Source of the DNA: Selenihalanaerobacter shriftii
Lineage (GTDB): Bacteria; Bacillota; Halanaerobiia; Halobacteroidales; Acetohalobiaceae
Reading direction: 5' to 3'
DNA length: 64,000 bases
Assembly: GCF_900167185.1 (NCBI RefSeq)
Contig: NZ_FUWM01000012.1
Location: 1 to 64,000 of the forward strand
The notes beneath the pieces were generated by a model. That model saw nothing but the letters and a program-made list of their open reading frames with translations, was not told the DNA's origin and made no database searches. The position numbers and the translations under genes were made by a program. Shown here piece after piece: positions 8,889 to 15,958 of this stretch. How positions within the stretch are numbered: position 1 is the stretch's first letter; each line of letters opens with the position of its first letter.

Positions 8889-10237
8889 TGATGAAACTTA
8901 CTGATAACTGGGATGAACTTAGCTCTGATGAGAAGTTTGAGACAAGATTTGAGTCCTATAGATCTCCTGAAAATATTGAGTTCGTAGACGAGGAAGCTGA
9001 AGAAGACTATAAGAAAGCTGTAGATAGATTAAAAGATGTAATTGAATTAAGAGAGCCAGATAGAGTTCCTATTGTACCTAATATGGGTTTTTATCCAGCA
9101 GAATATGCCGGGATTACTGCTGAGGAAGCAATGTATGATTATGATAAACTAGGTATGGCCTGGGAAAAGTTTAATAAAGATTTTAATTTTGATTTTTTGG
9201 TTTCAACTACTATGATTGGTCCTGGACCTGTATTTGAAACACTTGATTATCAATTATATAGATGGCCTGGTCATGGAACAGATCCAGACACATCTTACCA
9301 ATGTGTTGAAGATGAATACATGAAGGCTGATGAATACGATGAACTTATTGCTGATCCATCTGGTTTCTGGATGAGAAAATATTTACCGCGAATATTTGGA
9401 AGTTTAACCCCGTGGTCTCAGTTAGCTCCTTTTACGGATTTAGTTGAATTACCTTTTGTAGGTTTTAGTATGTTCCCAGTTGGAATGCCTGATGTTCAAG
9501 AATCATTTGAAAAATATATGGAAGCGGGGAAACAAGCATTTGAATGGATGCAAGCTATTAGTGAGATTGACGGAAGAGTGAGCGCTACTTATGGACGTCC
9601 AGGATTTATAGGTGGGGTTACTAAAGCACCATTTGATGTACTTAGTGATACGTTAAGAGGAACTCAACCATTAATGATTGATATGTTCCGACGTCCTGAA
9701 AAGATACTTGAAGCCATGGAACAAATTGTACCGATTATGGTTGAGACAGGAGTAAGAGCTGCAACTGCAAATAATTCTCCAATGGTATTTATACCTCTTC
9801 ATAAAGGAGCCGATAGCTTCATGTCTAGAGAACAGTTCCAGAAGTTCTATTGGCCTACTTTAAAGAAAGTACTTTTAGGACTAATAGAAGAGGGATGTGT
9901 TCCATTCTTATTTGTAGAAGGTGCTTATAATAAACGTTTAGATTTAATAGCAGATCCAGATTTACCAGAAGAAAGAATTTACTGGCTATTTGATAAGACT
10001 GACATGGTTGAAGCCAAGAAGCATTTAGGTGGTAAGGCTGCTATTGGTGGAAACGTTTCAGCTTCATTAATTAAAACAGGAACTCCAGAAGACGTAAAAG
10101 ATTATGTAAAGAATCTTATAGATGATGTAGCTGATGGTGGCGGTTTCATACTTAGTACTGGTGTTGTTGTTGATGATGCCGAGCCAGAGAATATGCAGGC
10201 AATAATTGAAGCAGGAAGAGAATATGGAGTCTATTAA
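8888..10237 (+). CDS. UroD-family corrinoid methyltransferase (substrate-specific MT-I candidate)
   Basis: 449 residues, uroporphyrinogen-decarboxylase fold, longer than true HemE (about 350) because of an N-terminal acidic extension and insertions. The MtaA/MtbA zinc motif HxCG is not present; at that position it has FVEGAYNKRLD, followed by GGNVSASLIKTGTPEDV. That pattern fits my recollection of O-demethylase-type UroD proteins that demethylate methoxylated compounds, with Glu in place of His/Cys. Translationally coupled to corrinoid protein 2. It most likely transfers the methyl group from the substrate to the corrinoid; the substrate is unknown. No corrinoid-reactivating (RACE) protein is in the window. 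Confidence 0.82.
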   Translation: MMKLTDNWDELSSDEKFETRFESYRSPENIEFVDEEAEEDYKKAVDRLKDVIELREPDRVPIVPNMGFYPAEYAGITAEEAMYDYDKLGMAWEKFNKDFNFDFLVSTTMIGPGPVFETLDYQLYRWPGHGTDPDTSYQCVEDEYMKADEYDELIADPSGFWMRKYLPRIFGSLTPWSQLAPFTDLVELPFVGFSMFPVGMPDVQESFEKYMEAGKQAFEWMQAISEIDGRVSATYGRPGFIGGVTKAPFDVLSDTLRGTQPLMIDMFRRPEKILEAMEQIVPIMVETGVRAATANNSPMVFIPLHKGADSFMSREQFQKFYWPTLKKVLLGLIEEGCVPFLFVEGAYNKRLDLIADPDLPEERIYWLFDKTDMVEAKKHLGGKAAIGGNVSASLIKTGTPEDVKDYVKNLIDDVADGGGFILSTGVVVDDAEPENMQAIIEAGREYGVY

Positions 10238-10247
10238 TAAAATTAAA

Positions 10248-10271
10248 AGGTCCAGTCGTGAGACTGGACCT
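10248..10271 (+). terminator. Strong hairpin between the UroD-family gene and the MFS gene
   Basis: A 10-bp GC-rich stem (AGGTCCAGTC/GACTGGACCT) with a GTGA loop starts 11 bp after the stop codon. It lacks a T-run, so it may stabilise the upstream mRNA or attenuate rather than fully terminate. Confidence 0.5.
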
Positions 10272-10372
10272 ACTCTTAAACTGTATAATTTAGCTATGAT
10301 TTAAGAGGAAATTTTGATAGGCTATATTTTCAGAAAATGAATAATTTTCTGTTAAAGGAGAGTGGTTACATA

Positions 10373-11602
10373 ATGAGCGCTAATTTAGAGCAAAGTGATA
10401 AAGCAGAAATAGTATCTCCACGCCGATGGGTAGTCTTAGGAATTGCCTGGCTTAGTTTTTTCTCTATAGCAATGGCCTGGTATGTTATGCCGACGCTTGA
10501 ACATAAATTGTTAGAGATTTATCAAATAGATTCGTCTCAGTATTCAACTGCTTTTACAATTCCTTTTTTGATTGCTGGTCTCTTGGCTATAGGTGGAGGT
10601 ATGTTGGCTGATCGATTGGGCCTTAGAAAAACTGCTTCATTAGGAATAATTATTTCAGGACTTGGAATTTTAGGAAGATTTCAAGCAAATGGTTTCATTT
10701 CTTTACTAGCTCCCATGATGATTGTTGGAGTAGGTCTAGGATTAATTATGCCTAATCTCCCTAAACTAGTAAGCATCTGGTTCCCTCCTGAAGAGACAGG
10801 GTTAGCAACTGGGATTTATAACACTGGCTTGATGGGAGGAATTGCAACAGGTTTAGTAATAGCTCCATATCTTCCGGGCTGGTCTAGTGGGAATATTCTT
10901 TTTGGAATATTAATTATAGTGTTAGGCATAGTCTTTTTTGCAATAGTGAGAGATACTCCTCCTGGTAAGGAATTGCCTCCTACTTCTTTAGTGGATGGTC
11001 TTAAATCTGCTATACAAAGTAAAAGCATCTGGGCAGCAGCTTTTGCTGTATTCATGGCGATGGCAGGTATGGTTTCTGTTCAGGCGGCTTATCCAGGAGG
11101 CTTAAATAAGATGTACGGAATACCAATGTCTACTGGGGGAGGAATAGCTTCAATGTTAACTTACCCTGGAATTTTGGGTTCTTTAACTCTTCCAACCTGG
11201 GCTAATAAGTTAGATAAACGGAAATTATTTTTATTTATTTTACCAATAGCTTTTGCCGTAATTATGACATTAACCTGGTTTTCAGGTGATAATATTACTG
11301 TTTTATGGATTGGAACTGCTCTTGCTGGATATCTTGCCGGTGGAGCTTTACCATTAATTATGGAAGTTCCTGTTTTTTTAACTCGTATGGAAGATGACCC
11401 TGTTGAACCACAACATGTTGGAGGTGCCTCTGGTCTTTTAACTTCTTTAATGAATATTGGGGGATTTATTGGCTTACCATTTATAGTAATGCCTATAATA
11501 ACATCATTTGGCTATACAAAAGGTTTTATAGTTGCAGTGCTTATATTTGCTGCTCAAGCTATTTTTGCATTAAATATTACATTTCCTAGTAAGGTAAGTT
11601 AG
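10373..11602 (+). CDS. MFS permease
   Basis: 409 residues from ATG 10373, which has AAAGGAG 12 bp upstream; an earlier ATG at 10337 has no ribosome-binding site. About twelve transmembrane helices, with the MFS loop motif GGGMLADRLGLRKTASL between helices 2 and 3 and a second half starting near residue 215. It resembles the OFA/cyanate-type organic-anion branch in length and loop motif but substrate cannot be read from sequence. Its place in the methyltransferase operon suggests that it imports the methylated substrate or exports the demethylated product. Confidence 0.88.
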   Translation: MSANLEQSDKAEIVSPRRWVVLGIAWLSFFSIAMAWYVMPTLEHKLLEIYQIDSSQYSTAFTIPFLIAGLLAIGGGMLADRLGLRKTASLGIIISGLGILGRFQANGFISLLAPMMIVGVGLGLIMPNLPKLVSIWFPPEETGLATGIYNTGLMGGIATGLVIAPYLPGWSSGNILFGILIIVLGIVFFAIVRDTPPGKELPPTSLVDGLKSAIQSKSIWAAAFAVFMAMAGMVSVQAAYPGGLNKMYGIPMSTGGGIASMLTYPGILGSLTLPTWANKLDKRKLFLFILPIAFAVIMTLTWFSGDNITVLWIGTALAGYLAGGALPLIMEVPVFLTRMEDDPVEPQHVGGASGLLTSLMNIGGFIGLPFIVMPIITSFGYTKGFIVAVLIFAAQAIFALNITFPSKVS

Positions 11603-11624
11603 TTGAAAAGGTGGTGATTTTACT

Positions 11625-12278
11625 TTGGAAAACATTATTGTTGCTTGTAATACTTTAAGAGATGAAATTAGATTTGTGGTAGATGATTTAGGAGTGCATT
11701 ACCCGATTCTGTGGATTGATTCTGGACTTCACAATGTTCCTAATAAACTTAATACTGCTATTCAAGATCAAATTAATAAAATTGAAAATGTAGAAAATAT
11801 TATATTACTATTTGGGAGTTGTGGCAATTCTTTAGTAGGATTATCTTCATCAAATGCTCGAATAATCTTTCCTAAAGTAGATGATTGTATTTCCTTATTC
11901 TTAGGAGGAAATGAAAGAAGACAAAAAATAGATAGAGAAATTGCATCTTACTATTTTACTAGAGGTTACTTAAGAAATGAGGCTAATATTTGGCAAGAGT
12001 ATACTTATTGTGTAAATAAATATGGGCCAGAAAAAGCAGAAGTTATTTTTGATAAGATGTTGCATAATTATGAAAGATTAAGTGTAATAGATACAGGAGC
12101 TTATAAGCCAGAAGAAATTCTTCCGGAAATCAGTGATATGGCAGAAGAGTTTAATTTAACTCATGAGATAGTAAAAGGATCTTTGAAGTTGGTATATAAG
12201 GCTTTTAGTGGAGAGTGGGATAAAGATTTTGTTATAATAGAACCTGAAAAAGTAATTAATTATGATGATGTAATATGA
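11625..12278 (+). CDS. DUF1638-domain protein
   Basis: 217 residues from TTG 11625, preceded by AAAAGGTGG. Diagnostic DUF1638 segments are GSCGNSLVGL (about residue 66) and PKVDDCISLFLGG (about 85). The family has no established enzymatic role, but it is often found beside corrinoid methyltransferases in acetogens and methylotrophic methanogens, as here. The conserved Cys and Asp residues hint at metal or corrinoid handling, which is inference. Last gene of the methyltransferase unit. Confidence 0.8.
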   Translation: MENIIVACNTLRDEIRFVVDDLGVHYPILWIDSGLHNVPNKLNTAIQDQINKIENVENIILLFGSCGNSLVGLSSSNARIIFPKVDDCISLFLGGNERRQKIDREIASYYFTRGYLRNEANIWQEYTYCVNKYGPEKAEVIFDKMLHNYERLSVIDTGAYKPEEILPEISDMAEEFNLTHEIVKGSLKLVYKAFSGEWDKDFVIIEPEKVINYDDVI

Positions 12279-12303
12279 GATAAAATAAAATTATAAAAGT
12301 TTT

Positions 12304-12349
12304 AATACCTCCTGAGATTCTAATCTAGAATCTCAGGAGGTATTTTTTA
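12304..12349 (+). terminator. Terminator of the methyltransferase operon
   Basis: Perfect 19-bp stem (12304-12322 with 12326-12344), 3-nt loop, then a T-run. Confidence 0.92.
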
Positions 12350-12473
12350 TGGGGCTTCTACATTAGCTTATCAAGTAGAAGGTGCTTAGACAGGATCAAT
12401 CATAGATTAGACATATAATTGATTATTAGTTATAATTGTAAGTAAAGATTAAGAGGAATTGAGGAGGATTTTA

Positions 12474-14711
12474 GTGACTACTGTAATAGAAATTGATGGT
12501 ACTAAATGCCAAAGGTGTTATGCCTGTGTGCGACAATGTCCAGTTAAAGCTATTAAAGTAGAAGATAATCAAGCCCGGATAGTAGAAGATAGATGTATTA
12601 CTTGTGGTTATTGTCTTGATGTTTGTGCCCGTAATGCAAGAGAAGCAAAAAGTTATCGTCATGAAATTAAGAATTGGAGTCAGCAAGGAGAAGAATTAGT
12701 AGCCTGTATAGCTCCTTCCTTTATTGCTTCTTTTACAGAGTGTGAGCCAGAACAAGTAGTAGCAGGGTTACAAAAATTAGGGTTTGACCAAGTTTATAAA
12801 GTTGCCTTAGGAGCCCAATTAATAGCAGAAAAATATGATGAATATTTAATTAATTCAAATAAGAAGAACTTAATTAGTACTGCTTGTCCAGCAGTAGTTA
12901 ATTTAATAGAAAAACATTATCCACAATTAGTAGATAATTTAATTCCATTAGTGTCACCTATGATAGTTATTGGAAATCTAATCAAAGAGAATAATCCAGA
13001 GACGAGAGTAGTATTTATCGGTCCTTGCATTGCCAAAAAATCAGAAATACAAATTAAAGAAGCAGCAGGGAAGATAGATGCTGTCTTAACCTTTAAAGAG
13101 ATTAAAGAAATGTCTAGAGAAGAAGGATTAGAGACCTTTAAGAATTTAGAGTATAGAGAATTTAATCAAAATTATTTACCTCATAGTGATAACTTTGCTT
13201 TATCTGGAGGTTTAACTGCTAATTTAGATAGTATTTCTTCTGATGAGATCTTAATTACTGAAGGAAGTCATAATTGTCATCAGTTGCTCAGTGGTGTTTT
13301 AGACGATGAAATAGATATTAGGTTATTAGATATATTATTTTGTGATGGATGCATTGATGGTCCTAAGATAGATAGTGAGTTATCCTTATTTGCTCGGCAA
13401 AGGGAGGTAGCTAAATATTTTAAGGAAGATGGACTTCAAAAATCAGAAAATAATAAGGACCAACTTAAAAAAGCATTAATGAAATTAGATTTAAAATGTA
13501 AGTTTAAAACTGTTTCTCATGATGAAGAATTTCCTAATGAACAAGAGGTTAAAGAAATATTAACTTATACAAATAAAGTCACTCCTAGCGATGAATTAAA
13601 CTGTGGAGCCTGTGGATATGACACTTGTCGAGAAAAGGCAGTGGCTGTTTATCAAGGGATGGCAGAAATTGAGATGTGTTTACCTTATCTTTTAGACCAG
13701 ACCCGGGAAGAAGTTAATTATTATAAAGAGAAGTTATCACAAGATTCCCAGACTAAGTATTCCTTTGGAGATATAAAAGGGAAGAGTGTAGAAATTAAAG
13801 AAGCTAAGATTAAAGCTCAACAGGCTGCTCAGACTAAATCAACGATTTTAATTCTAGGTGAGAGCGGTACTGGTAAAGAGATGTTTGCCCACGCCATTCA
13901 CAATACAAGTCAGCGAAAAAATGAATCATTTATAAAGGTTAATTGTGCGGCTATTACTGAAAGCTTATTAGAAGCAGAATTGTTTGGTTACGAAGAAGGT
14001 GCTTTTACTGGAGCTAAGCAAGGTGGCAAACCTGGTAAGTTTGAATTAGCTGATGGAGGTACTATATTCTTAGATGAAGTAGGAGATATGTCTTTACGGA
14101 TGCAAGCGGAATTATTACGTGTGCTCCAGGAAGGAGAGATAGAAAGGGTTGGAGGTAATCAAACAATAAATATAGATATTCGAGTAATTGCTGCCACTAA
14201 TCGTGATTTAAAGCAGATGGTTAAAGATGGCGACTTTAGAGAAGATTTGTATTATAGATTGAATGTAATTACAATTAAGACCCCATCATTACGTTCTCGA
14301 ATAGAAGACTTACCGGTAATTATAGATTATATTACTACCAAGTTAACAGCAGAACAGAGACTTCCTAAAAAATCTCTTTCTAAATCAGCTTTAAACAAAT
14401 TAATGCAATATGACTGGCCTGGCAATGTAAGGGAATTAGAAAATACAATTATTCAAACCTTCAGTCTAACTTATGAAGATATAATTAAACCTAATCATCT
14501 ACCTAATTATATCTTACAGAAGGGTAGTGCAATTCCTGTATTGACAGATGGGACAGAAATTAAACCTCTTAATCAATTAATAGCAGAAGTTGAAAAACAA
14601 ACCATTAGAAAAGCGTTGGAATTAACTAATTGGAATAAGAAACAGACTGCAGAATTATTGGAAATTTCTCGTTCAACTTTATATCAAAAGATTAATAAAT
14701 ATAATCTTTAA
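12474..14711 (+). CDS. H-cluster-sensor sigma-54 transcriptional activator
   Basis: 745 residues from GTG 12474 (GAGGAGG at 12461-12467). Domains in order: two [4Fe-4S] ferredoxin motifs (CQRCYACVRQC at 12-22; CITCGYCLDVC at 41-51); a [FeFe]-hydrogenase-like domain with H-cluster cysteine motifs in reduced form (STACPAVV about 137, GPCIAKKSE about 184, LFCDGCIDGP about 289); a further Fe-S motif (NCGACGYDTC about 376, with a later Cys); a sigma-54 AAA+ domain (Walker A GESGTGKE about 462, GAFTGA about 511, FLDEVGD about 534); and a Fis-type helix-turn-helix at the C-terminus. The sensor half matches HydS-type sensory hydrogenases, normally joined to kinases or phosphatases. It lies 353 bp before a hydrogenase operon with a -24/-12 promoter, so sensing H2 or redox state to control that operon is the straightforward inference. 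Confidence 0.9.
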   Translation: MTTVIEIDGTKCQRCYACVRQCPVKAIKVEDNQARIVEDRCITCGYCLDVCARNAREAKSYRHEIKNWSQQGEELVACIAPSFIASFTECEPEQVVAGLQKLGFDQVYKVALGAQLIAEKYDEYLINSNKKNLISTACPAVVNLIEKHYPQLVDNLIPLVSPMIVIGNLIKENNPETRVVFIGPCIAKKSEIQIKEAAGKIDAVLTFKEIKEMSREEGLETFKNLEYREFNQNYLPHSDNFALSGGLTANLDSISSDEILITEGSHNCHQLLSGVLDDEIDIRLLDILFCDGCIDGPKIDSELSLFARQREVAKYFKEDGLQKSENNKDQLKKALMKLDLKCKFKTVSHDEEFPNEQEVKEILTYTNKVTPSDELNCGACGYDTCREKAVAVYQGMAEIEMCLPYLLDQTREEVNYYKEKLSQDSQTKYSFGDIKGKSVEIKEAKIKAQQAAQTKSTILILGESGTGKEMFAHAIHNTSQRKNESFIKVNCAAITESLLEAELFGYEEGAFTGAKQGGKPGKFELADGGTIFLDEVGDMSLRMQAELLRVLQEGEIERVGGNQTINIDIRVIAATNRDLKQMVKDGDFREDLYYRLNVITIKTPSLRSRIEDLPVIIDYITTKLTAEQRLPKKSLSKSALNKLMQYDWPGNVRELENTIIQTFSLTYEDIIKPNHLPNYILQKGSAIPVLTDGTEIKPLNQLIAEVEKQTIRKALELTNWNKKQTAELLEISRSTLYQKINKYNL

Positions 14712-14747
14712 ATTACAATTATAAATTAATATTAGCCTTCAGATTTG

Positions 14748-14785
14748 GCTGTATAGTTTTCATACATGTATGAAAACTATACAGC
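14748..14785 (+). promoter_or_regulatory. Perfect 38-bp palindrome: two abutting candidate activator sites
   Basis: The palindrome consists of two adjoining 17-bp elements, TGTATAGTTTTCATACA (14750-14766) and TGTATGAAAACTATACA (14767-14783), each TGTA-N9-TACA. Centres lie about 255 and 238 bp before the inferred sigma-54 start, a usual enhancer distance. A pyrimidine-rich tract follows, so it could also terminate the upstream gene; both roles are possible. Confidence 0.6.
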
Positions 14786-14849
14786 TTCTTTCTATTTTAA
14801 CCTTGATCAACTGGCATGACACCAAGCGAAATCCTTCACGTAGGAAGAG

Positions 14850-14866
14850 TGTACAATTATCATACA
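14850..14866 (+). promoter_or_regulatory. Third TGTA-N9-TACA candidate activator site
   Basis: TGTACAATTATCATACA repeats the architecture of the two elements in the 14748-14785 palindrome, centred about 155 bp before the inferred start. Confidence 0.5.
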
Positions 14867-14986
14867 GTTCCTAAATAAATTTCAGAAAATTTTAATTTGT
14901 CTCAAAAAGGTTGTGAATTATTGGATTTACTGTTAAATTAAGCTTTATAGCATTTTTCGGAGTTTTTTAAAGCATAATGAAAGTAT

Positions 14987-15002
14987 TGGAATGAAAATTG
15001 CA
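14987..15002 (+). promoter_or_regulatory. Sigma-54 (-24/-12) promoter of the hydrogenase operon
   Basis: TGGAATGAAAATTGCA matches the RpoN pattern TGGCACG-N4-TTGCA, with GG and GC exactly 10 bp apart. The predicted start is near 15013, about 50 bp before the first hydrogenase gene. Confidence 0.78.
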
Positions 15003-15064
15003 ATTATTTATTAGTAAGCTAGAAATTAGAATTTAGAATTAACCATTAGTGAGGAGGGAGTATA

Positions 15065-15475
15065 GTGAAAGAAAAGGTAACAACTGATGCCTATAATTTA
15101 AAGAATAAGAAAATAAGTTCATTAAAAGAATTAAATCTACTCCAAGAAAAACTTAAAAAAAGTTCGAAAGACAATGATGAAGAGAAACAAATTAAGGTTA
15201 CTGTTGCAATGGGGACTTGTGGTATTGCTGCTGGAGCTCGAGAAATTTCAGAAGTTATTTTAGATGAGTTAAGAGATAGAGGGTTAGAACATGTAGTTGT
15301 TAATCATACAGGATGTATTGGGCTTTGTGACCAGGAACCACTGGTTCAAATAAAGGCAGAAGATCAGCCAACGGTACTTTATGGGAACTTAACTCCTAAG
15401 TTGGCTAGAGAAATTGTTACGCAACATATAGTTAATAATCAAGTTGTTGGTAAATGGCAGGTTGAAGAAGAATAA
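15065..15475 (+). CDS. Thioredoxin-like [2Fe-2S] protein of the hydrogenase operon
   Basis: 136 residues from GTG 15065 with GAGGAGGGA upstream. After a charged N-terminus of about 45 residues comes a thioredoxin-fold ferredoxin domain with GTCGIAAGA and TGCIGLC motifs (three cysteines visible). Such small subunits accompany electron-bifurcating NADH-type [FeFe]-hydrogenases (HydABC(D)) in clostridia and Thermotogae. First gene after the -24/-12 promoter; the operon then reads hydC, hydB, hydA with spacings under 20 bp. Confidence 0.85.
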   Translation: MKEKVTTDAYNLKNKKISSLKELNLLQEKLKKSSKDNDEEKQIKVTVAMGTCGIAAGAREISEVILDELRDRGLEHVVVNHTGCIGLCDQEPLVQIKAEDQPTVLYGNLTPKLAREIVTQHIVNNQVVGKWQVEEE

Positions 15476-15493
15476 TTTAAGGAGGTAAAGAGC

Positions 15494-15940
15494 ATGGAAG
15501 CGACTATTGAAGAGATTACAGAGAATTTTACATCTGAAAGAACACCTTTAATTTCAGTATTACATGCAGTTCAAGCAGAATTAGGTTATTTGAGTGAAGA
15601 AGGTTTAAAAGTAGTAGCTAAAAAATTAAATATTCCTTTAAGTAAAGTATATGGGGTGGCTACTTTTTATACTTTGTTGGATACTGAGCAAAAGGGTGAA
15701 AACATAATTAGGATATGTGAGAGTGCTCCTTGTCATGTCAAAGGGGCGACTAATATTTTAACTGAGGTGCAGGAGAAATTAGATGTTGATATTGGAGAGA
15801 CTACTGATGATGATAAATTTAGTTTAGAATTAACTAGTTGCTTAGGAGTTTGTGGAGTTGCTCCGGCAATTATGATTAATGATACCGTTTATGGCAATTT
15901 AACTTCTACTAAATTAGTTACCATTTTAGAGAAGTATTAA
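15494..15940 (+). CDS. hydC: Hydrogenase subunit HydC (NuoE-like)
   Basis: 148 residues, NuoE/24-kDa family. The [2Fe-2S] ligands are CESAPC (about residues 75-80) and CLGVC (about 116-120). In HydABC complexes this subunit passes electrons between the NADH-binding HydB and HydA. AAGGAGG precedes the ATG; 18 bp follow the preceding stop. Confidence 0.93.
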   Translation: MEATIEEITENFTSERTPLISVLHAVQAELGYLSEEGLKVVAKKLNIPLSKVYGVATFYTLLDTEQKGENIIRICESAPCHVKGATNILTEVQEKLDVDIGETTDDDKFSLELTSCLGVCGVAPAIMINDTVYGNLTSTKLVTILEKY

Positions 15941-15958
15941 AGAAGGGAGTGACTAACA

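Noticed and set aside
6486-10237. Pyrrolysine methylamine methyltransferase system
   Set aside because: The corrinoid proteins resemble MttC/MtbC, but no MttB, MtbB or MtmB gene with an in-frame TAG is present; the substrate enzyme is UroD-family.
12471-12686. Minus-strand ORF over the sensor ferredoxin region
   Set aside because: Shadow of the activator gene, with no ribosome-binding site and low-complexity product.
14813-14827. Possible -24/-12 element (GGCATG...AAGC)
   Set aside because: GG and GC are 11 bp apart, which sigma-54 does not normally tolerate; the site at 14987 is a far better match.
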